Below, in pieces: positions 16,055-24,883 of a stretch of DNA of 64,000 nucleotides (within the stretch, counting starts at the first letter, position 1; each line of letters starts with the position of its first letter). A program made the position numbers and the translations under genes. The stretch comes from a bacterium (GTDB taxonomy: Bacteria; Auribacterota; UBA3054), in NCBI GenBank assembly GCA_017557885.1, contig JAFYXV010000007.1, positions 360,645 through 424,644 on the forward strand, read 5' to 3'. Below the pieces are notes generated by a model. That model saw nothing but the letters and a program-made list of their open reading frames with translations. It had not been told where the DNA came from and did no database searches.

Positions 16055-18389
16055 AGAAAGCAGAATTGCCGAGCACAGTCTGAAAGTCCTGGAATATCAG
16101 GAACTGCTCAACGTTTTGGCCGAGTACGCTTCCACCGAAGGAGCGAAAAAATACCTGCTGGCGCTCAGGCCTTGCACGGACAGGGAAAAGATAGAGCTCT
16201 ATCTCAAGGAGACCGCCGAGTTCAGGGACCTGCTTGACCGCGGTTCGGCGCCCGTCATAGGGGAGATAAAAGACCTGGCTTTCTGGTTCGAAAGCATCAC
16301 CTCCCGCCGGGTGCCCTTCGAGCCCGAGGATCTGAACGACATCGCCGCGGCGCTGGAGGCGGCGCTTTCCCTGAGAACGCAGCTGAAGGCCATGGCGGAC
16401 ATCGTTCCCCTGATGGCTTCCTGGGGCGAGAAGATCGCTGATCTCAGCGACGTGGTGCGCGCGATAAGGGACGTCATTTCCCCGGACGATCTTGTGAGGG
16501 ACGGCGCCACTCCGGAACTGAAAGAGATCAGGAAAAAGATCGGGAAGCTGCAGAACACCGTTCAGGAAAGGATAAATCGGATATTGAACAGCGCTTCCCT
16601 GAAGGATGCTTTGGAAAACCGCAACATCCTGGAACGCAACAACCGCCCCGTCATCGCTCTGAAAGCCTCCATGCGGCGCATGATCCCTGGCGTAGTCCAC
16701 GACAAGAGCCAGACCGGGCAGACCGTTTACCTTGAGCCCCAGGCCGTCTTCAGCCTTGTCAACGAGCTGGAGGAGACCAGGTACGACGAGCGGCGGGAAA
16801 TTACCAAGATCCTCTGGAGCTTGACTTCCAAACTGGCTGACAGGCAGCTCTCCGCGCTTATGACCGCCAAGGCGGTGACCTATATCGACATGACGCTGGC
16901 CAAGGCCCGCTTTGGGCGCGCCTACGAGTGCGTAGAGCCCGTTTTGACCTCCGACGGGACTCTTGCGTTGGACGAGGCCAGACACCCGCTTCTGGCGCGT
17001 TTCCTGTCCTTGAAGAGCCGCTGCCGCCCCGCTGAGGCGCTCGGAAGACTGACGCCGCTTTCCATCAGGTTGGGCGAGGATTTCAACATCGTGGTGGTCA
17101 CCGGCCCCAACACCGGCGGCAAGACAGTGGTCCTGAAGACTCTGGGACTTCTTGTTTTGATGGCCCAGAGCGGCATTCCGGTGCCGGCGGGTTATCAGAC
17201 AAGGCTGCCGGTCTTCAGACAGGTCTTCGCGGACATCGGCGACGAGCAGAGCATAGAGCAAAGCCTCAGCACTTTTTCCTCCCATCTGATCAATCTGGCC
17301 GAGATCTTGAAAAAAGCCGACGGCAAAAGCCTGGTCCTGTTGGACGAACTGGGGACCGGCACCGACCCGGCGGAGGGCGCGGCATTGGGCATGGCGATCC
17401 TTGACCTTTTGAGGGAAAAGGAGGCGCGCACCGTCATCACCACGCATCTCGGCGCCCTGAAGGCTTACGCTTACCAGGCGCCGGAAGTCGAGAACGCCTC
17501 CATGGAGTTCGACAGGGGGACGCTTCTTCCCACTTACCGCCTGCTTTTGGGGCAGCCGGGCAGCAGCAACGCCCTGGCCATCGCCAGGCGCTACGATCTT
17601 CCCAAGGAAGTCACCGACCGCATGGAGGAGCTTTTGAAGGAGGAGAAGGAGGACACCAGCGATCTCATCAACAAAGTGCAGCACGTGAAATCCGTGGCGG
17701 AGAAAGCCCGCAGGCGCAACGAAAAACTGCGGCTGAAACTTACCCAGAGCATCAGGGACACCGAGAAGGAAAAAGCGGATCTGAAAGAAGAAGCGGAAGC
17801 CAGGATCTCCTATATCATGGACGACATTCTGAAAGAGGCGGAGGAATTCCACAAGGGCTGCGAAAACGCGCCGGAACCCTGGAAAAGCGTCATAAGCAAA
17901 TTCAAGAAGCGCGTTTCGGAGATAGCCAAAGGAACGCCCAGGGAACAGTATCATGAAGATTTTCTGGCGGCTCTTTCGGTTGGCGAAAAGGTCTATGTAA
18001 CTAATCTGCGTTCCTTCGGGGAAGTCGTGAAGATAAACCAGAGGCAGAAGGTGGCGAGGGTGAAAGTCGAGGGGCTGCTTTACGACGTTCCCTTCGCTAA
18101 TCTGGAAGAAAAGCCTTTTGTTATTCCGGACGTACGCAAGGTCAAAAAGCAAGAGATCGCGCCGAAACCGGAGAAGCCCAAACCGGCTCCCCTTGTTGTC
18201 GTAAGGAAAAGGGCCGACGTAAACCGCAAACAATTTCTGGCGAAACTGAAGGAAGGGGACGAGGTCTTCGTTCCCCAGCTGCAGTCCAAGGGCACGATCG
18301 CCCGCTTCGACAAGACCAGGACAAAGGCGAAGATCAATCTCGGTCTCATTGAAGTTCAGGTCCCGGTGGACACCCTGGAGAAGCCTTGA
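16041..18389 (+). CDS. mutS2: MutS2-family ATPase lacking Smr, with two KOW-like repeats
   Basis: MutS2 proteins bind branched DNA or collided ribosomes. The 782-residue product has the MutS-type ATPase: Walker A GPNTGGKT near 355, LLDELGTGTDPAEGAALG and VITTHLGALKAYA, then a long charged coiled coil (about 525-630). The usual C-terminal Smr nuclease (LDLRG ... HGxG) is not present. Instead two similar ~46-residue modules occur at about 645-690 (VGEKVYVTNLRSFGEVV) and 736-781 (EGDEVFVPQLQSKGTIA), both resembling the single KOW-like module of normal MutS2. The total length is normal because the second copy replaces Smr. TTG 16032 is an alternative start with a better-placed AGGA. It overlaps the glycosyltransferase gene by 14 bases. 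Confidence 0.9.
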   Translation: MGRTKESRIAEHSLKVLEYQELLNVLAEYASTEGAKKYLLALRPCTDREKIELYLKETAEFRDLLDRGSAPVIGEIKDLAFWFESITSRRVPFEPEDLNDIAAALEAALSLRTQLKAMADIVPLMASWGEKIADLSDVVRAIRDVISPDDLVRDGATPELKEIRKKIGKLQNTVQERINRILNSASLKDALENRNILERNNRPVIALKASMRRMIPGVVHDKSQTGQTVYLEPQAVFSLVNELEETRYDERREITKILWSLTSKLADRQLSALMTAKAVTYIDMTLAKARFGRAYECVEPVLTSDGTLALDEARHPLLARFLSLKSRCRPAEALGRLTPLSIRLGEDFNIVVVTGPNTGGKTVVLKTLGLLVLMAQSGIPVPAGYQTRLPVFRQVFADIGDEQSIEQSLSTFSSHLINLAEILKKADGKSLVLLDELGTGTDPAEGAALGMAILDLLREKEARTVITTHLGALKAYAYQAPEVENASMEFDRGTLLPTYRLLLGQPGSSNALAIARRYDLPKEVTDRMEELLKEEKEDTSDLINKVQHVKSVAEKARRRNEKLRLKLTQSIRDTEKEKADLKEEAEARISYIMDDILKEAEEFHKGCENAPEPWKSVISKFKKRVSEIAKGTPREQYHEDFLAALSVGEKVYVTNLRSFGEVVKINQRQKVARVKVEGLLYDVPFANLEEKPFVIPDVRKVKKQEIAPKPEKPKPAPLVVVRKRADVNRKQFLAKLKEGDEVFVPQLQSKGTIARFDKTRTKAKINLGLIEVQVPVDTLEKP

Positions 18390-18438
18390 GCTTTCGCCGG
18401 CGACCGCTCCCTTCCTTCCGGATTTTTCCCTCTCAAAC

Positions 18439-18467
18439 TTGCATTCGTGAAGGCGATATTGTATAAT
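18439..18467 (+). promoter_or_regulatory. Promoter of tRNA-Pro
   Basis: TTGCAT (18439-18444), 17-base spacer, perfect TATAAT (18462-18467). The tRNA begins 21 bases downstream. Confidence 0.85.
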
Positions 18468-18487
18468 CCTTGCTACAAAAATGGTTT

Positions 18488-18565
18488 CGGAGTGTAGCTC
18501 AGCCTGGCTAGAGCGCTACGTTCGGGACGTAGAAGTCGGAAGTTCGAATCTTCTCACTCCGACCA
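18488..18565 (+). tRNA. tRNA-Pro (CGG)
   Basis: A full cloverleaf with acceptor stem CGGAGTG/CACTCCG, D-arm GCTC/GAGC, anticodon stem CTACG/CGTAG with loop TTCGGGA (anticodon CGG, reading CCG), T-arm with TTCGAAT, discriminator A and an encoded CCA. It is flanked by its own promoter and terminator. Confidence 0.95.
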
Positions 18566-18570
18566 TTATA

Positions 18571-18606
18571 AAAAAACTCGCGGATCTTTCCGCGAGTTTT
18601 TCTTTT
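18571..18606 (+). terminator. Intrinsic terminator after tRNA-Pro, probably bidirectional
   Basis: ACTCGCGGA and TCCGCGAGT form a nine-pair stem around a TCTT loop, with A's before and T's after, so it can also serve the nifS transcript arriving on the minus strand. Confidence 0.88.
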
Positions 18607-18624
18607 TAAAAGTTTTAGATGGAC

Positions 18625-19794
18625 TCAGCCTTTCCAGAAGGGGGACATGGAGCGGATGCGCGCGATTATTTCCGGCATCGCTTTCAGCGTCCAATTAATT
18701 TCCTCCTCTGTGGTGTAGCGGCTCAGGCTGAAGCGCACCGCGGAATGGGCCAGTTTCGCGGGCAGCCCCTGGGCCAGGAGCACGTGGGAGGGCTCCAATG
18801 ATTCGCTGGAGCAGGCGGAGCCCGTGGAGGCGCAGATGCCCTTGTCGCTCATGGAAAGAAGGATCGCTTCGCCCTCGATGAACTCGAAGGAAATGTTGGT
18901 GGTGTTGGGCGTGCGTTTTTCCTTGTCGCCGTTGAGGTAGGAGTAGGGGATAGTCAGAAGGCCTGCTTCCAGTTTGTCTCTCAGCCTTCTGATCTCAGTC
19001 TGTTCGTATTCCAGGGATTGGCTTGCCATTTCGCAGGCTTTGCCAAGCCCCGCGATGGAGGCGACGTTTTCGGTGCCGGCCCTGCGGCCGCGCTCCTGGT
19101 GTCCTCCCGCCAGGAAGGGGCGGAAGGATGTGCCTCTCTTAAGGTACAAGGCTCCGACGCCTTTGGGCGCATGGATCTTGTGGCCGGAAATGCCGAGCAT
19201 ATCGACGTTGATATTCTGGACGTCGAGTTTAATTTTGCCGGCGGCCTGGACCGCGTCGGTGTGCATGAGAGCGCCATGCTTATGAGCGATCTCAGTCAGT
19301 TCGGCGATCGGCATTATGCAGCCCGTCTCGTTGTTGGCGTACATGACGCTGACAAGGGCGGTCTTTTCGCTGATTATTTTGTTCAGCGATTCGGCTTCCA
19401 CCAGGCCGCTTTTGTTGACCGGCAGGACTCTGACCGTATATCCCATCCTTTCCAGATGCTTTCTCAGATTGAAAACGGCGGGGTGTTCCACGTCGGAGAC
19501 TATAACTTCATTCATGCCGCCCTGCGAGGGGGGAGTTTGGGCCTGCAGGGAGCCCAGGATGGCGGTGCTGTCGGATTCCGAGCCGCAGCTTGTGAAGATG
19601 ATCTCGTCCTCGTAGGCGGCGCCCAGGAATTCAGCGACCTGACGTCTGGCCTTCTCTACGGCCTTTATCGGTTTTCTGGCAAACTCGTACATACTGGAAG
19701 GATTGCCGTACTCCTCCTGCAAAAAGGGGAGCATGGTTTCCAGCACTTCTTTCGCCACGCCTGTGGTGGCGTTGTTGTCAAGGTAAACGAACAT
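18625..19794 (-). CDS. nifS: Cysteine desulfurase NifS/IscS
   Basis: PLP enzyme that removes sulfur from cysteine to supply Fe-S cluster assembly. The 389-residue product has PLP lysine Lys206 in SGHKIHAPKG, catalytic Cys328 in STGSACSSE, and the NifS opening YLDNNATT and YANNETG. Length and motifs match the NifS/IscS class I group. Its ATG overlaps the nifU stop by one base, so the two are coupled as a minimal cluster-assembly pair. No nif structural genes occur nearby, so this is probably the housekeeping Fe-S system and not nitrogen fixation. Confidence 0.95.
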   Translation of the reverse strand: MFVYLDNNATTGVAKEVLETMLPFLQEEYGNPSSMYEFARKPIKAVEKARRQVAEFLGAAYEDEIIFTSCGSESDSTAILGSLQAQTPPSQGGMNEVIVSDVEHPAVFNLRKHLERMGYTVRVLPVNKSGLVEAESLNKIISEKTALVSVMYANNETGCIMPIAELTEIAHKHGALMHTDAVQAAGKIKLDVQNINVDMLGISGHKIHAPKGVGALYLKRGTSFRPFLAGGHQERGRRAGTENVASIAGLGKACEMASQSLEYEQTEIRRLRDKLEAGLLTIPYSYLNGDKEKRTPNTTNISFEFIEGEAILLSMSDKGICASTGSACSSESLEPSHVLLAQGLPAKLAHSAVRFSLSRYTTEEEINWTLKAMPEIIARIRSMSPFWKG

Positions 19795-20381
19795 TATTGT
19801 TGGCAGCAGGGGTGACTGTTCACGCGGTCTATGATCTCTTTGATCTCTTCTTTGCAGCTTCCGCAGGCGCCGCCGGCCTTGGTGTAGGCTGTCACTTCCT
19901 CAACGGTCGTGAGATGGTTTTCCCTGACGACTTTCTCGATGAGCTTATCCGTTACGGCAAAGCATTTGCAGACGAGCTTGCCTTCCAATTCTTCCTTTTC
20001 CTCGGGCTTGATGCCGCGGTAGTCGTTGATGGCGGCTTCCAGGGCTTCGCTGCCCATGACGGAGCAGTGGAACTTGGCCTGGGGCAGTCCGCCCAGTTCC
20101 TCCACGATGTCCTTGTTGGTTATTTTCAAAGCCTCGTCGATGGTCTTGCCGATGACCATTTCCGTCAGGATACTGGCTGAGGCGATGGCGCTGGCGCAGC
20201 CGAAGGTCTTGAAGGTGGCTTTCTCTATGACTTCTGTTTCAGGATCTATTTTAAGATAGAGATACATGACGTCGCCGCAGGCCATCGAGCCGACTTTCCC
20301 GATGCCGTTGGCGTCGGAGAGCTCACCCATGTTGCGGGGGTTGCGGAAATAATCCATCACTTTGTCGCTATAGTCCCACAT
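19794..20381 (-). CDS. nifU: NifU-like Fe-S scaffold with BFD domain, no Nfu domain
   Basis: Scaffold on which Fe-S clusters are built with sulfur from NifS. The 195-residue product has an IscU-like domain with the three cluster cysteines (MACGDV, TFGCASAIAS, FHCSVMG) and then a [2Fe-2S] BFD-like domain (VCKCFAVTD ... ACGSCKEEI). The C-terminal Nfu domain of classical NifU is missing. This two-domain form is known in several anaerobes. It is coupled to nifS. No Shine-Dalgarno precedes its ATG; a weak TTGAAA/TAAAAT promoter may lie within the end of the upstream lipoprotein gene. Confidence 0.92.
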   Translation of the reverse strand: MWDYSDKVMDYFRNPRNMGELSDANGIGKVGSMACGDVMYLYLKIDPETEVIEKATFKTFGCASAIASASILTEMVIGKTIDEALKITNKDIVEELGGLPQAKFHCSVMGSEALEAAINDYRGIKPEEKEELEGKLVCKCFAVTDKLIEKVVRENHLTTVEEVTAYTKAGGACGSCKEEIKEIIDRVNSHPCCQQ

Positions 20382-20441
20382 ATTTTTTTTCGTTTTTCGG
20401 TTCGTTTCGCTAAATGTTTTTCAAGCTTATTTTACTATAAA

Positions 20442-21083
20442 TCAATTTCCTGTTTTCAAACCGAGCCGGCGGTTCCTGGCGGAATTCAGGCGCTCGTTGA
20501 ACTCGTTGAAGATGGAATTAGGCACGCTTCTTTTCGGGAAGATCGTAGCGTATTCGCCCCAGTTGGCCGGCTCCTGGGTGAAGAGATCCTGATAGACAGG
20601 CTCCAGATTGGCGCGGGAAATGGGGAAGGCGTCCCTCTGGCAGCTGAAGCTCCAAAAGAGATGGTTCTGATAATCGTCCTTCCTGTCCGCGTTGTAGAGG
20701 TAAATGGAGAGATCATAGCGCTCATAAAGCAGGCTCTCCTTGTATTCAAAGCCCACCAGGAAAGTATAGTCTATGAGGGAGGTGTCCTCCTTGAGGTCTT
20801 CCTGGGTGACCAGGACGTAGCCGTGGTCGGTGAGGTATTTGCTCGTCATGCCCTGGATGAGGTCGGAGACGCCCCTGTCGTCGCTTTCCTTCATAGGCAG
20901 GAAGCAGAAGCCCACGTAGTTGCTGGGGCTGATGGCCAGACTTTCCTCCACGGTGAAATCGTTGTACTCCGTGCTGAAAAAGTAAGTGTTGCCGGTGGGC
21001 GGATGCTTGTAGATGCAGCCGCAGTTGAAAAACAGGGCGGCGGCGCAGAGCAGCAGTAAAATAAGGGTCTTGGGTCCGGTCAT
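20442..21083 (-). CDS. Putative lipoprotein, unknown function
   Basis: A 213-residue protein with an N-terminal hydrophobic signal ending in a lipobox-like stretch (LFFNCGC), suggesting lipid attachment at one of two adjacent cysteines (residue 21 or 23). The mature part contains alternating beta-type and charged segments and no recognised motif; the pattern (VGFCFLP, YLTDHGYVLV, YTFLVGFEY) loosely resembles small periplasmic DUF4136-like lipoproteins, but this is not secure. It overlaps recJ by four bases and is followed by nifU after 60 bases, so it belongs to a recJ-lipoprotein-nifUS run. Confidence 0.68.
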   Translation of the reverse strand: MTGPKTLILLLLCAAALFFNCGCIYKHPPTGNTYFFSTEYNDFTVEESLAISPSNYVGFCFLPMKESDDRGVSDLIQGMTSKYLTDHGYVLVTQEDLKEDTSLIDYTFLVGFEYKESLLYERYDLSIYLYNADRKDDYQNHLFWSFSCQRDAFPISRANLEPVYQDLFTQEPANWGEYATIFPKRSVPNSIFNEFNERLNSARNRRLGLKTGN

Positions 21084-22933
21084 AGATCCTCCTCGCAGGG
21101 CTTGATGTCTATTAGCTGCAGTTCGATGGTCTTGCTGTTGCGGTATTCGTTTATGTAAGGATAAACCACCATGTCGAATTTCGGCAGTGATTCTATTTCG
21201 TACAGCCTGTCGCTCCAGTTGAAAGCGAAGACCTGGCGATAGACGCCGTCCTGGGCCACGGTGAACTTCAGATGTTTGCTTTTAATGATCTGGGGCTCGT
21301 CCGCCAGCCTGACGCCCTTGACAAGGAACATCGGCTCGGGATTGCCGGCGCCGTGGGGCTCGCACATTTTCAGAAGTTCGACGAGTTCCTCGTTGAGGTC
21401 GTCCAGTTTGACCTCGGCGTCTATTTCAAGCTTTATTTGGGGCGGTTCGCCGGTGTGGCATTCCAGCGCCAGTTTGTTCAGCTCCTCCCTGAGTTTGTCG
21501 ATGTTTTCCGTTTTGACGGAAAGTCCGGCGGCGATGCGGTGGCCGCCGTAAGCCTCCAGGAGATCTCCGCAGCGCCTGAGGGCGTCGAACATGTGGAAGC
21601 TGCCGCAGCTGCGGCAGGAGCCTTTTCCCACGCCGCCCTGAATGGCGATGATGACGGTGGGAAGCCCGTAGCGCTCGACCATTCTGGAAGCCACGATGCC
21701 GATGACGCCGGGATTCCAGTTCTCTCCGGCCACGACGATGACATGGGGCCCTTCGGGGTAGATGAGGGGCAGGCTGCCGGGAGTTTTGGAAAGGTTGGCG
21801 ATCTCAAGGGGAAGCGTTTTCTCAAACGCGGCCTGGGCTTTGCGGAAGGTTTCTTTTTCGATCTTCTGGCGCTCTTTGTTGGCTTCCTCCAGTTCGTCCA
21901 CCAAAACCTCGCCCATGGCGGCGTCTTTCGTGAGCATCAGCTCCACGGCGCTGGAAGCGTCGTTGACGCGTCCCGGAGCGTTCAGGCGGGGAGCCAGGGA
22001 GAAGGTCACGTCCTTGACGTCGCAGTTCAGGGAGCGGGTCTTCTCCATCAGCTTCTTGAGGCCGGGCCTTGCTGTGTCCCTGAGGGCTGCCAGGCCGAAT
22101 TTCACGAAAACGCGGTTCTGGCCGTAAAGGGGAACGACGTCCGCGATGGTCCCGAGGGCCACGAGGTCCAGGTATTCCTTCAGCCTTATGTTTGCGGCTC
22201 TTTTGATGTTGCTTTCTCCGGCTCTTTTAATGAGGCACCAGCAGAGCATGAAAGCGACTCCCACGCCGGCCAGGTTGTAGTAGCCGATGTCCTCCGTCGT
22301 TCCGGAGCCCAGCTCGATCTTTGGGTTTATGACGGAATAGGCGGCGGGCAGAAGGAAGGCTTTCATGCCGTTGATCATGAAGAGATCAGCCTGGGGGTCG
22401 AACTTCGGTTCGTGATGGTCCGTTATGATGACGTCCACATGGTTTCTCTTCAGGGTCTCGACTTCCTCGATGGCGTTTATGCCGCAGTCCACCGTTATGA
22501 GAAGTTTGTAGCCCCGGGAGGCCAGATCCTCGGCGCTTTTCTGGCTTAATCCGTAGCCGTCCGACAGGCGTTTCGGGATAAAATAATCCACTTCTCCGCC
22601 AAGGTCGCGGATAACTTCAGTCACAAGGGCCGTGGAGGTGACGCCGTCCACATCATAGTCACCATAGACGATGATCTTTTCGCCTTTTTTTATAGCCGAG
22701 AGTATGCGGTCGGCGGCGTTGCAGAGGATCGGGTCCTCTATTTTGCGCTGCGGCAGATTGGAAAGCGAGCAGTGAAGGAAGTCCTCGACTGCTGAAACTT
22801 CGTACAAGCCGCGGTTGCACATTACTTTTGCGAACGCAGCGGGGTATACCTCGGAAAGATGTTTAGTGATTATTGAATCGGTGTCTTTAATTTCCCATGC
22901 CGTCCCCTGGTGTATCTTGGGCAGCTTGTGCAA
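21080..22933 (-). CDS. recJ: Single-stranded-DNA-specific exonuclease RecJ
   Basis: RecJ is a 5'-3' ssDNA exonuclease in recombination and repair. The 617-residue product has the DHH motifs YGDYDVDGVTSTAL near residue 91, LLITVDCGIN, and VIITDHHEPK, then DLVALGTIADVVPL, and the DHHA1-type GAYGGH-like segment (LLEAYGGHRIAAGLS) with the C-terminal OB fold ending the protein. The start is TTG 22933, supported by AAAAGGAAAAC just upstream and because no other start lies near the family N-terminus. It shares a short intergenic region with serC. Length fits the bacterial family (about 560-620). Confidence 0.94.
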   Translation of the reverse strand: MHKLPKIHQGTAWEIKDTDSIITKHLSEVYPAAFAKVMCNRGLYEVSAVEDFLHCSLSNLPQRKIEDPILCNAADRILSAIKKGEKIIVYGDYDVDGVTSTALVTEVIRDLGGEVDYFIPKRLSDGYGLSQKSAEDLASRGYKLLITVDCGINAIEEVETLKRNHVDVIITDHHEPKFDPQADLFMINGMKAFLLPAAYSVINPKIELGSGTTEDIGYYNLAGVGVAFMLCWCLIKRAGESNIKRAANIRLKEYLDLVALGTIADVVPLYGQNRVFVKFGLAALRDTARPGLKKLMEKTRSLNCDVKDVTFSLAPRLNAPGRVNDASSAVELMLTKDAAMGEVLVDELEEANKERQKIEKETFRKAQAAFEKTLPLEIANLSKTPGSLPLIYPEGPHVIVVAGENWNPGVIGIVASRMVERYGLPTVIIAIQGGVGKGSCRSCGSFHMFDALRRCGDLLEAYGGHRIAAGLSVKTENIDKLREELNKLALECHTGEPPQIKLEIDAEVKLDDLNEELVELLKMCEPHGAGNPEPMFLVKGVRLADEPQIIKSKHLKFTVAQDGVYRQVFAFNWSDRLYEIESLPKFDMVVYPYINEYRNSKTIELQLIDIKPCEEDL

Positions 22934-22970
22934 AGTTTTCCTTTTGGTTTAACATTATTCTTTTCTTGAT

Positions 22971-22999
22971 TTGTCATTAAATTTATTATACCATAAAAT
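22971..22999 (+). promoter_or_regulatory. Promoter of serC
   Basis: TTGTCA (22971-22976), 17-base spacer, TAAAAT (22994-22999). It overlaps the divergent recJ promoter, so the two may compete for polymerase. Confidence 0.6.
22985..22993 (-). promoter_or_regulatory. Extended -10 promoter of recJ
   Basis: Minus-strand TGG-TATAAT (-10 at 22985-22990). The expected transcription start is near 22978, about 45 bases before the TTG start. Confidence 0.55.
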
Positions 23000-23024
23000 A
23001 AATTAATGAAAAGGTCTGTTTTTA

Positions 23025-24098
23025 ATGGCGAGAGCATATAATTTTTGCGCCGGTCCGGCCATGCTGCCGGAGGAAGTGCTTCTGAAAGCCCAAAGCGAAC
23101 TGACAGATTACGCTTCCAGCGGCATGTCCGTGATGGAATTGAGCCACCGCTCGGACGCTTTCAAGGACATTCTGTCCGAGGCCGAGGAGCGGGTGCGCCG
23201 CCTTGCCTCCATCCCTGACGATTACTGCGTGCTTTTCCTTCAGGGAGGAGCCAGCCTGCAGTTCCCAATGGTTCCCATGAACCTCGGGAAAGGCGCCTAT
23301 GTCATCACCGGGCGCTGGGCCGCCAAGGCCTTCGAGGCCGCCAAAATCCAGGGGAGGGGAGAGGCGTTCGCCGGCAGCGCCGACCGCAATTTCGAGTATA
23401 TTCCGAAGATCGATCCCTCGGAGATCCCCAACGACGCTGATTTCGTGCACATCTGCGACAACAACACGCTTTACGGCACAAGATTCTTCAAGATACCGGA
23501 GACCGGCGGGAAGCCTTTGGTTTCCGACATGTCCTCCTGCATCCTTTCCGCACCCTTCGACGTGACGAAATACGGGCTCATATACGCCGGAGCCCAGAAG
23601 AACATCGGTCCGGCGGGCTTGTGCCTTGTCATAATGAAAAAGGCGCTGATCCCCGAAGATCTGCCAGACAGCGTTCCTCTGATGCTGAGATACAGGACTT
23701 ATTACGAGCACGGCTCCCTTTACAACACGCCGCCGACCTTCGCCGTTTACATCGCCAATCTGGTCTTCCGGTGGCTGGAGGAAAAGGGCGGGCTTGCGGC
23801 TATGGAGGAGCTCAACAAAGAGAAAGCCAAGCTTCTTTACAACGCCATAGACGAGTCCGCGCTTTATCTGAACAAAGTCTCGCCCCGGGACCGCTCCTTC
23901 ATGAACGTACCCTTCAGACTCCGCAACCGGGATCTGGAGCCCCTGTTTGTTTCCGAGGCTGAGAAGAGGGGGCTTACGAACCTGAAGGGCCACTGGTCCG
24001 TCGGAGGGATAAGGGCCAGCATCTACAACGCCATGCCCGTTGAAGGCGTGAAGGCGCTCGTTGATTTCATGCATGAATTTGAAAGAAACTACATTTAG
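23025..24098 (+). CDS. serC: Phosphoserine aminotransferase
   Basis: PLP enzyme converting 3-phosphohydroxypyruvate and glutamate to phosphoserine in serine synthesis. The 357-residue product starts with YNFCAGPAMLPEEVL, has the PLP-phosphate segment LQGGASLQF, and the PLP lysine Lys192 in YAGAQKNIGPAG, then RYRTYYEHGSLYNTPPTF. Length is normal. AAAAGG lies ten bases upstream of the ATG. A sugar-isomerase-like gene follows after 14 bases and is likely cotranscribed. serA and serB are not in the window. Confidence 0.95.
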   Translation: MARAYNFCAGPAMLPEEVLLKAQSELTDYASSGMSVMELSHRSDAFKDILSEAEERVRRLASIPDDYCVLFLQGGASLQFPMVPMNLGKGAYVITGRWAAKAFEAAKIQGRGEAFAGSADRNFEYIPKIDPSEIPNDADFVHICDNNTLYGTRFFKIPETGGKPLVSDMSSCILSAPFDVTKYGLIYAGAQKNIGPAGLCLVIMKKALIPEDLPDSVPLMLRYRTYYEHGSLYNTPPTFAVYIANLVFRWLEEKGGLAAMEELNKEKAKLLYNAIDESALYLNKVSPRDRSFMNVPFRLRNRDLEPLFVSEAEKRGLTNLKGHWSVGGIRASIYNAMPVEGVKALVDFMHEFERNYI

Positions 24099-24112
24099 CT
24101 TAAGGAGAAGAA

Positions 24113-24883
24113 ATGAAGAGATTACCCGTCGCGCTGCAGCTTTATTCCGTGAGAGAGGATTGCCAAAAGGATTTTCCCGGCGTTTTGAAAGCCGTGAAGA
24201 AAATGGGGTACGACGGCGTTGAGCTGGCGGGTTTCAACGGGATGAACATTGCCGATCTCAACGCCATAACCAAGGATCTCAATTTGAAGATCATTTCCGC
24301 CCACGTGGACCGCGCCGAGCTTATAAAGGATCCCCTGAGAAGCGCGGAGATCTACGAGGCCCTGGGCTGCGAATATGTCGCTTATCCCTGGTCCGGTTTC
24401 GATGAGCTTCCCGGGGGAGAAAAATATCCGGAGTTTTTAGAGAGCACTAAAAAGATCGCCCGTTCCCTGAAGGTCCGGGGCATCAGCCTCCTTTATCACA
24501 ACCACGACCATGAACTGAAACTGCACGAGGGGCAGACGCTTCTGGACAACATTCTTTTCGACCTTGGGCCCGAAGTCATCAAACTGGAACTGGACCTCTG
24601 CTGGTGCAAGGTCGGCGGTTTCGAACCCGCCCAGTTCCTGCGCGACCATAAAGGCAAAGTGCCCCTGGTCCATTTCAAGGATTACACGGGCAGCAGGGAA
24701 GAGAATAATTTCGCCTTCGCGCCGCTGGGCATGGGCTGCCAGGACGTCGGCGAACTTCTGGTGGCCTCAGCCAACTGCGGCGCCGAATGGATCGTGGTGG
24801 AGCAGGACGAGCCGTCGACGGGGCTCTCCGCCTTGGAGTGCGCCGAAAAGAGCGTCAAAACTCTTGAAGAACTGCAGAAATGA
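24113..24883 (+). CDS. Sugar phosphate isomerase/epimerase family TIM-barrel protein
   Basis: A 256-residue xylose-isomerase-like TIM barrel. Typical family elements are ALQLYSVRED, YDGVELAGFNGMN, ISAHVDR, LLYHNHDHELK, LELDLCWCKVGG, VHFKDYTG and VVEQDEPS, including the metal-type residues Glu, Asp, His and Glu along the barrel. No signal peptide, so cytoplasmic. A close paralogue with a lipoprotein signal lies at 27.7 kb. The family covers many sugars and inositols, so the substrate is unknown. AAGGAGAAG precedes the ATG, and it overlaps the next gene by four bases. Confidence 0.85.
   Translation: MKRLPVALQLYSVREDCQKDFPGVLKAVKKMGYDGVELAGFNGMNIADLNAITKDLNLKIISAHVDRAELIKDPLRSAEIYEALGCEYVAYPWSGFDELPGGEKYPEFLESTKKIARSLKVRGISLLYHNHDHELKLHEGQTLLDNILFDLGPEVIKLELDLCWCKVGGFEPAQFLRDHKGKVPLVHFKDYTGSREENNFAFAPLGMGCQDVGELLVASANCGAEWIVVEQDEPSTGLSALECAEKSVKTLEELQK

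Noticed and set aside
16017-18233. A 738-residue minus-strand open frame opposite mutS2
   Set aside because: Its translation has no recognisable domain, and the plus-strand MutS2 has full ATPase motifs over the same bases.
18625-20381. A nitrogen-fixation cluster
   Set aside because: nifU and nifS alone are common as housekeeping Fe-S genes in anaerobes; no nifHDK or other nif genes are seen.
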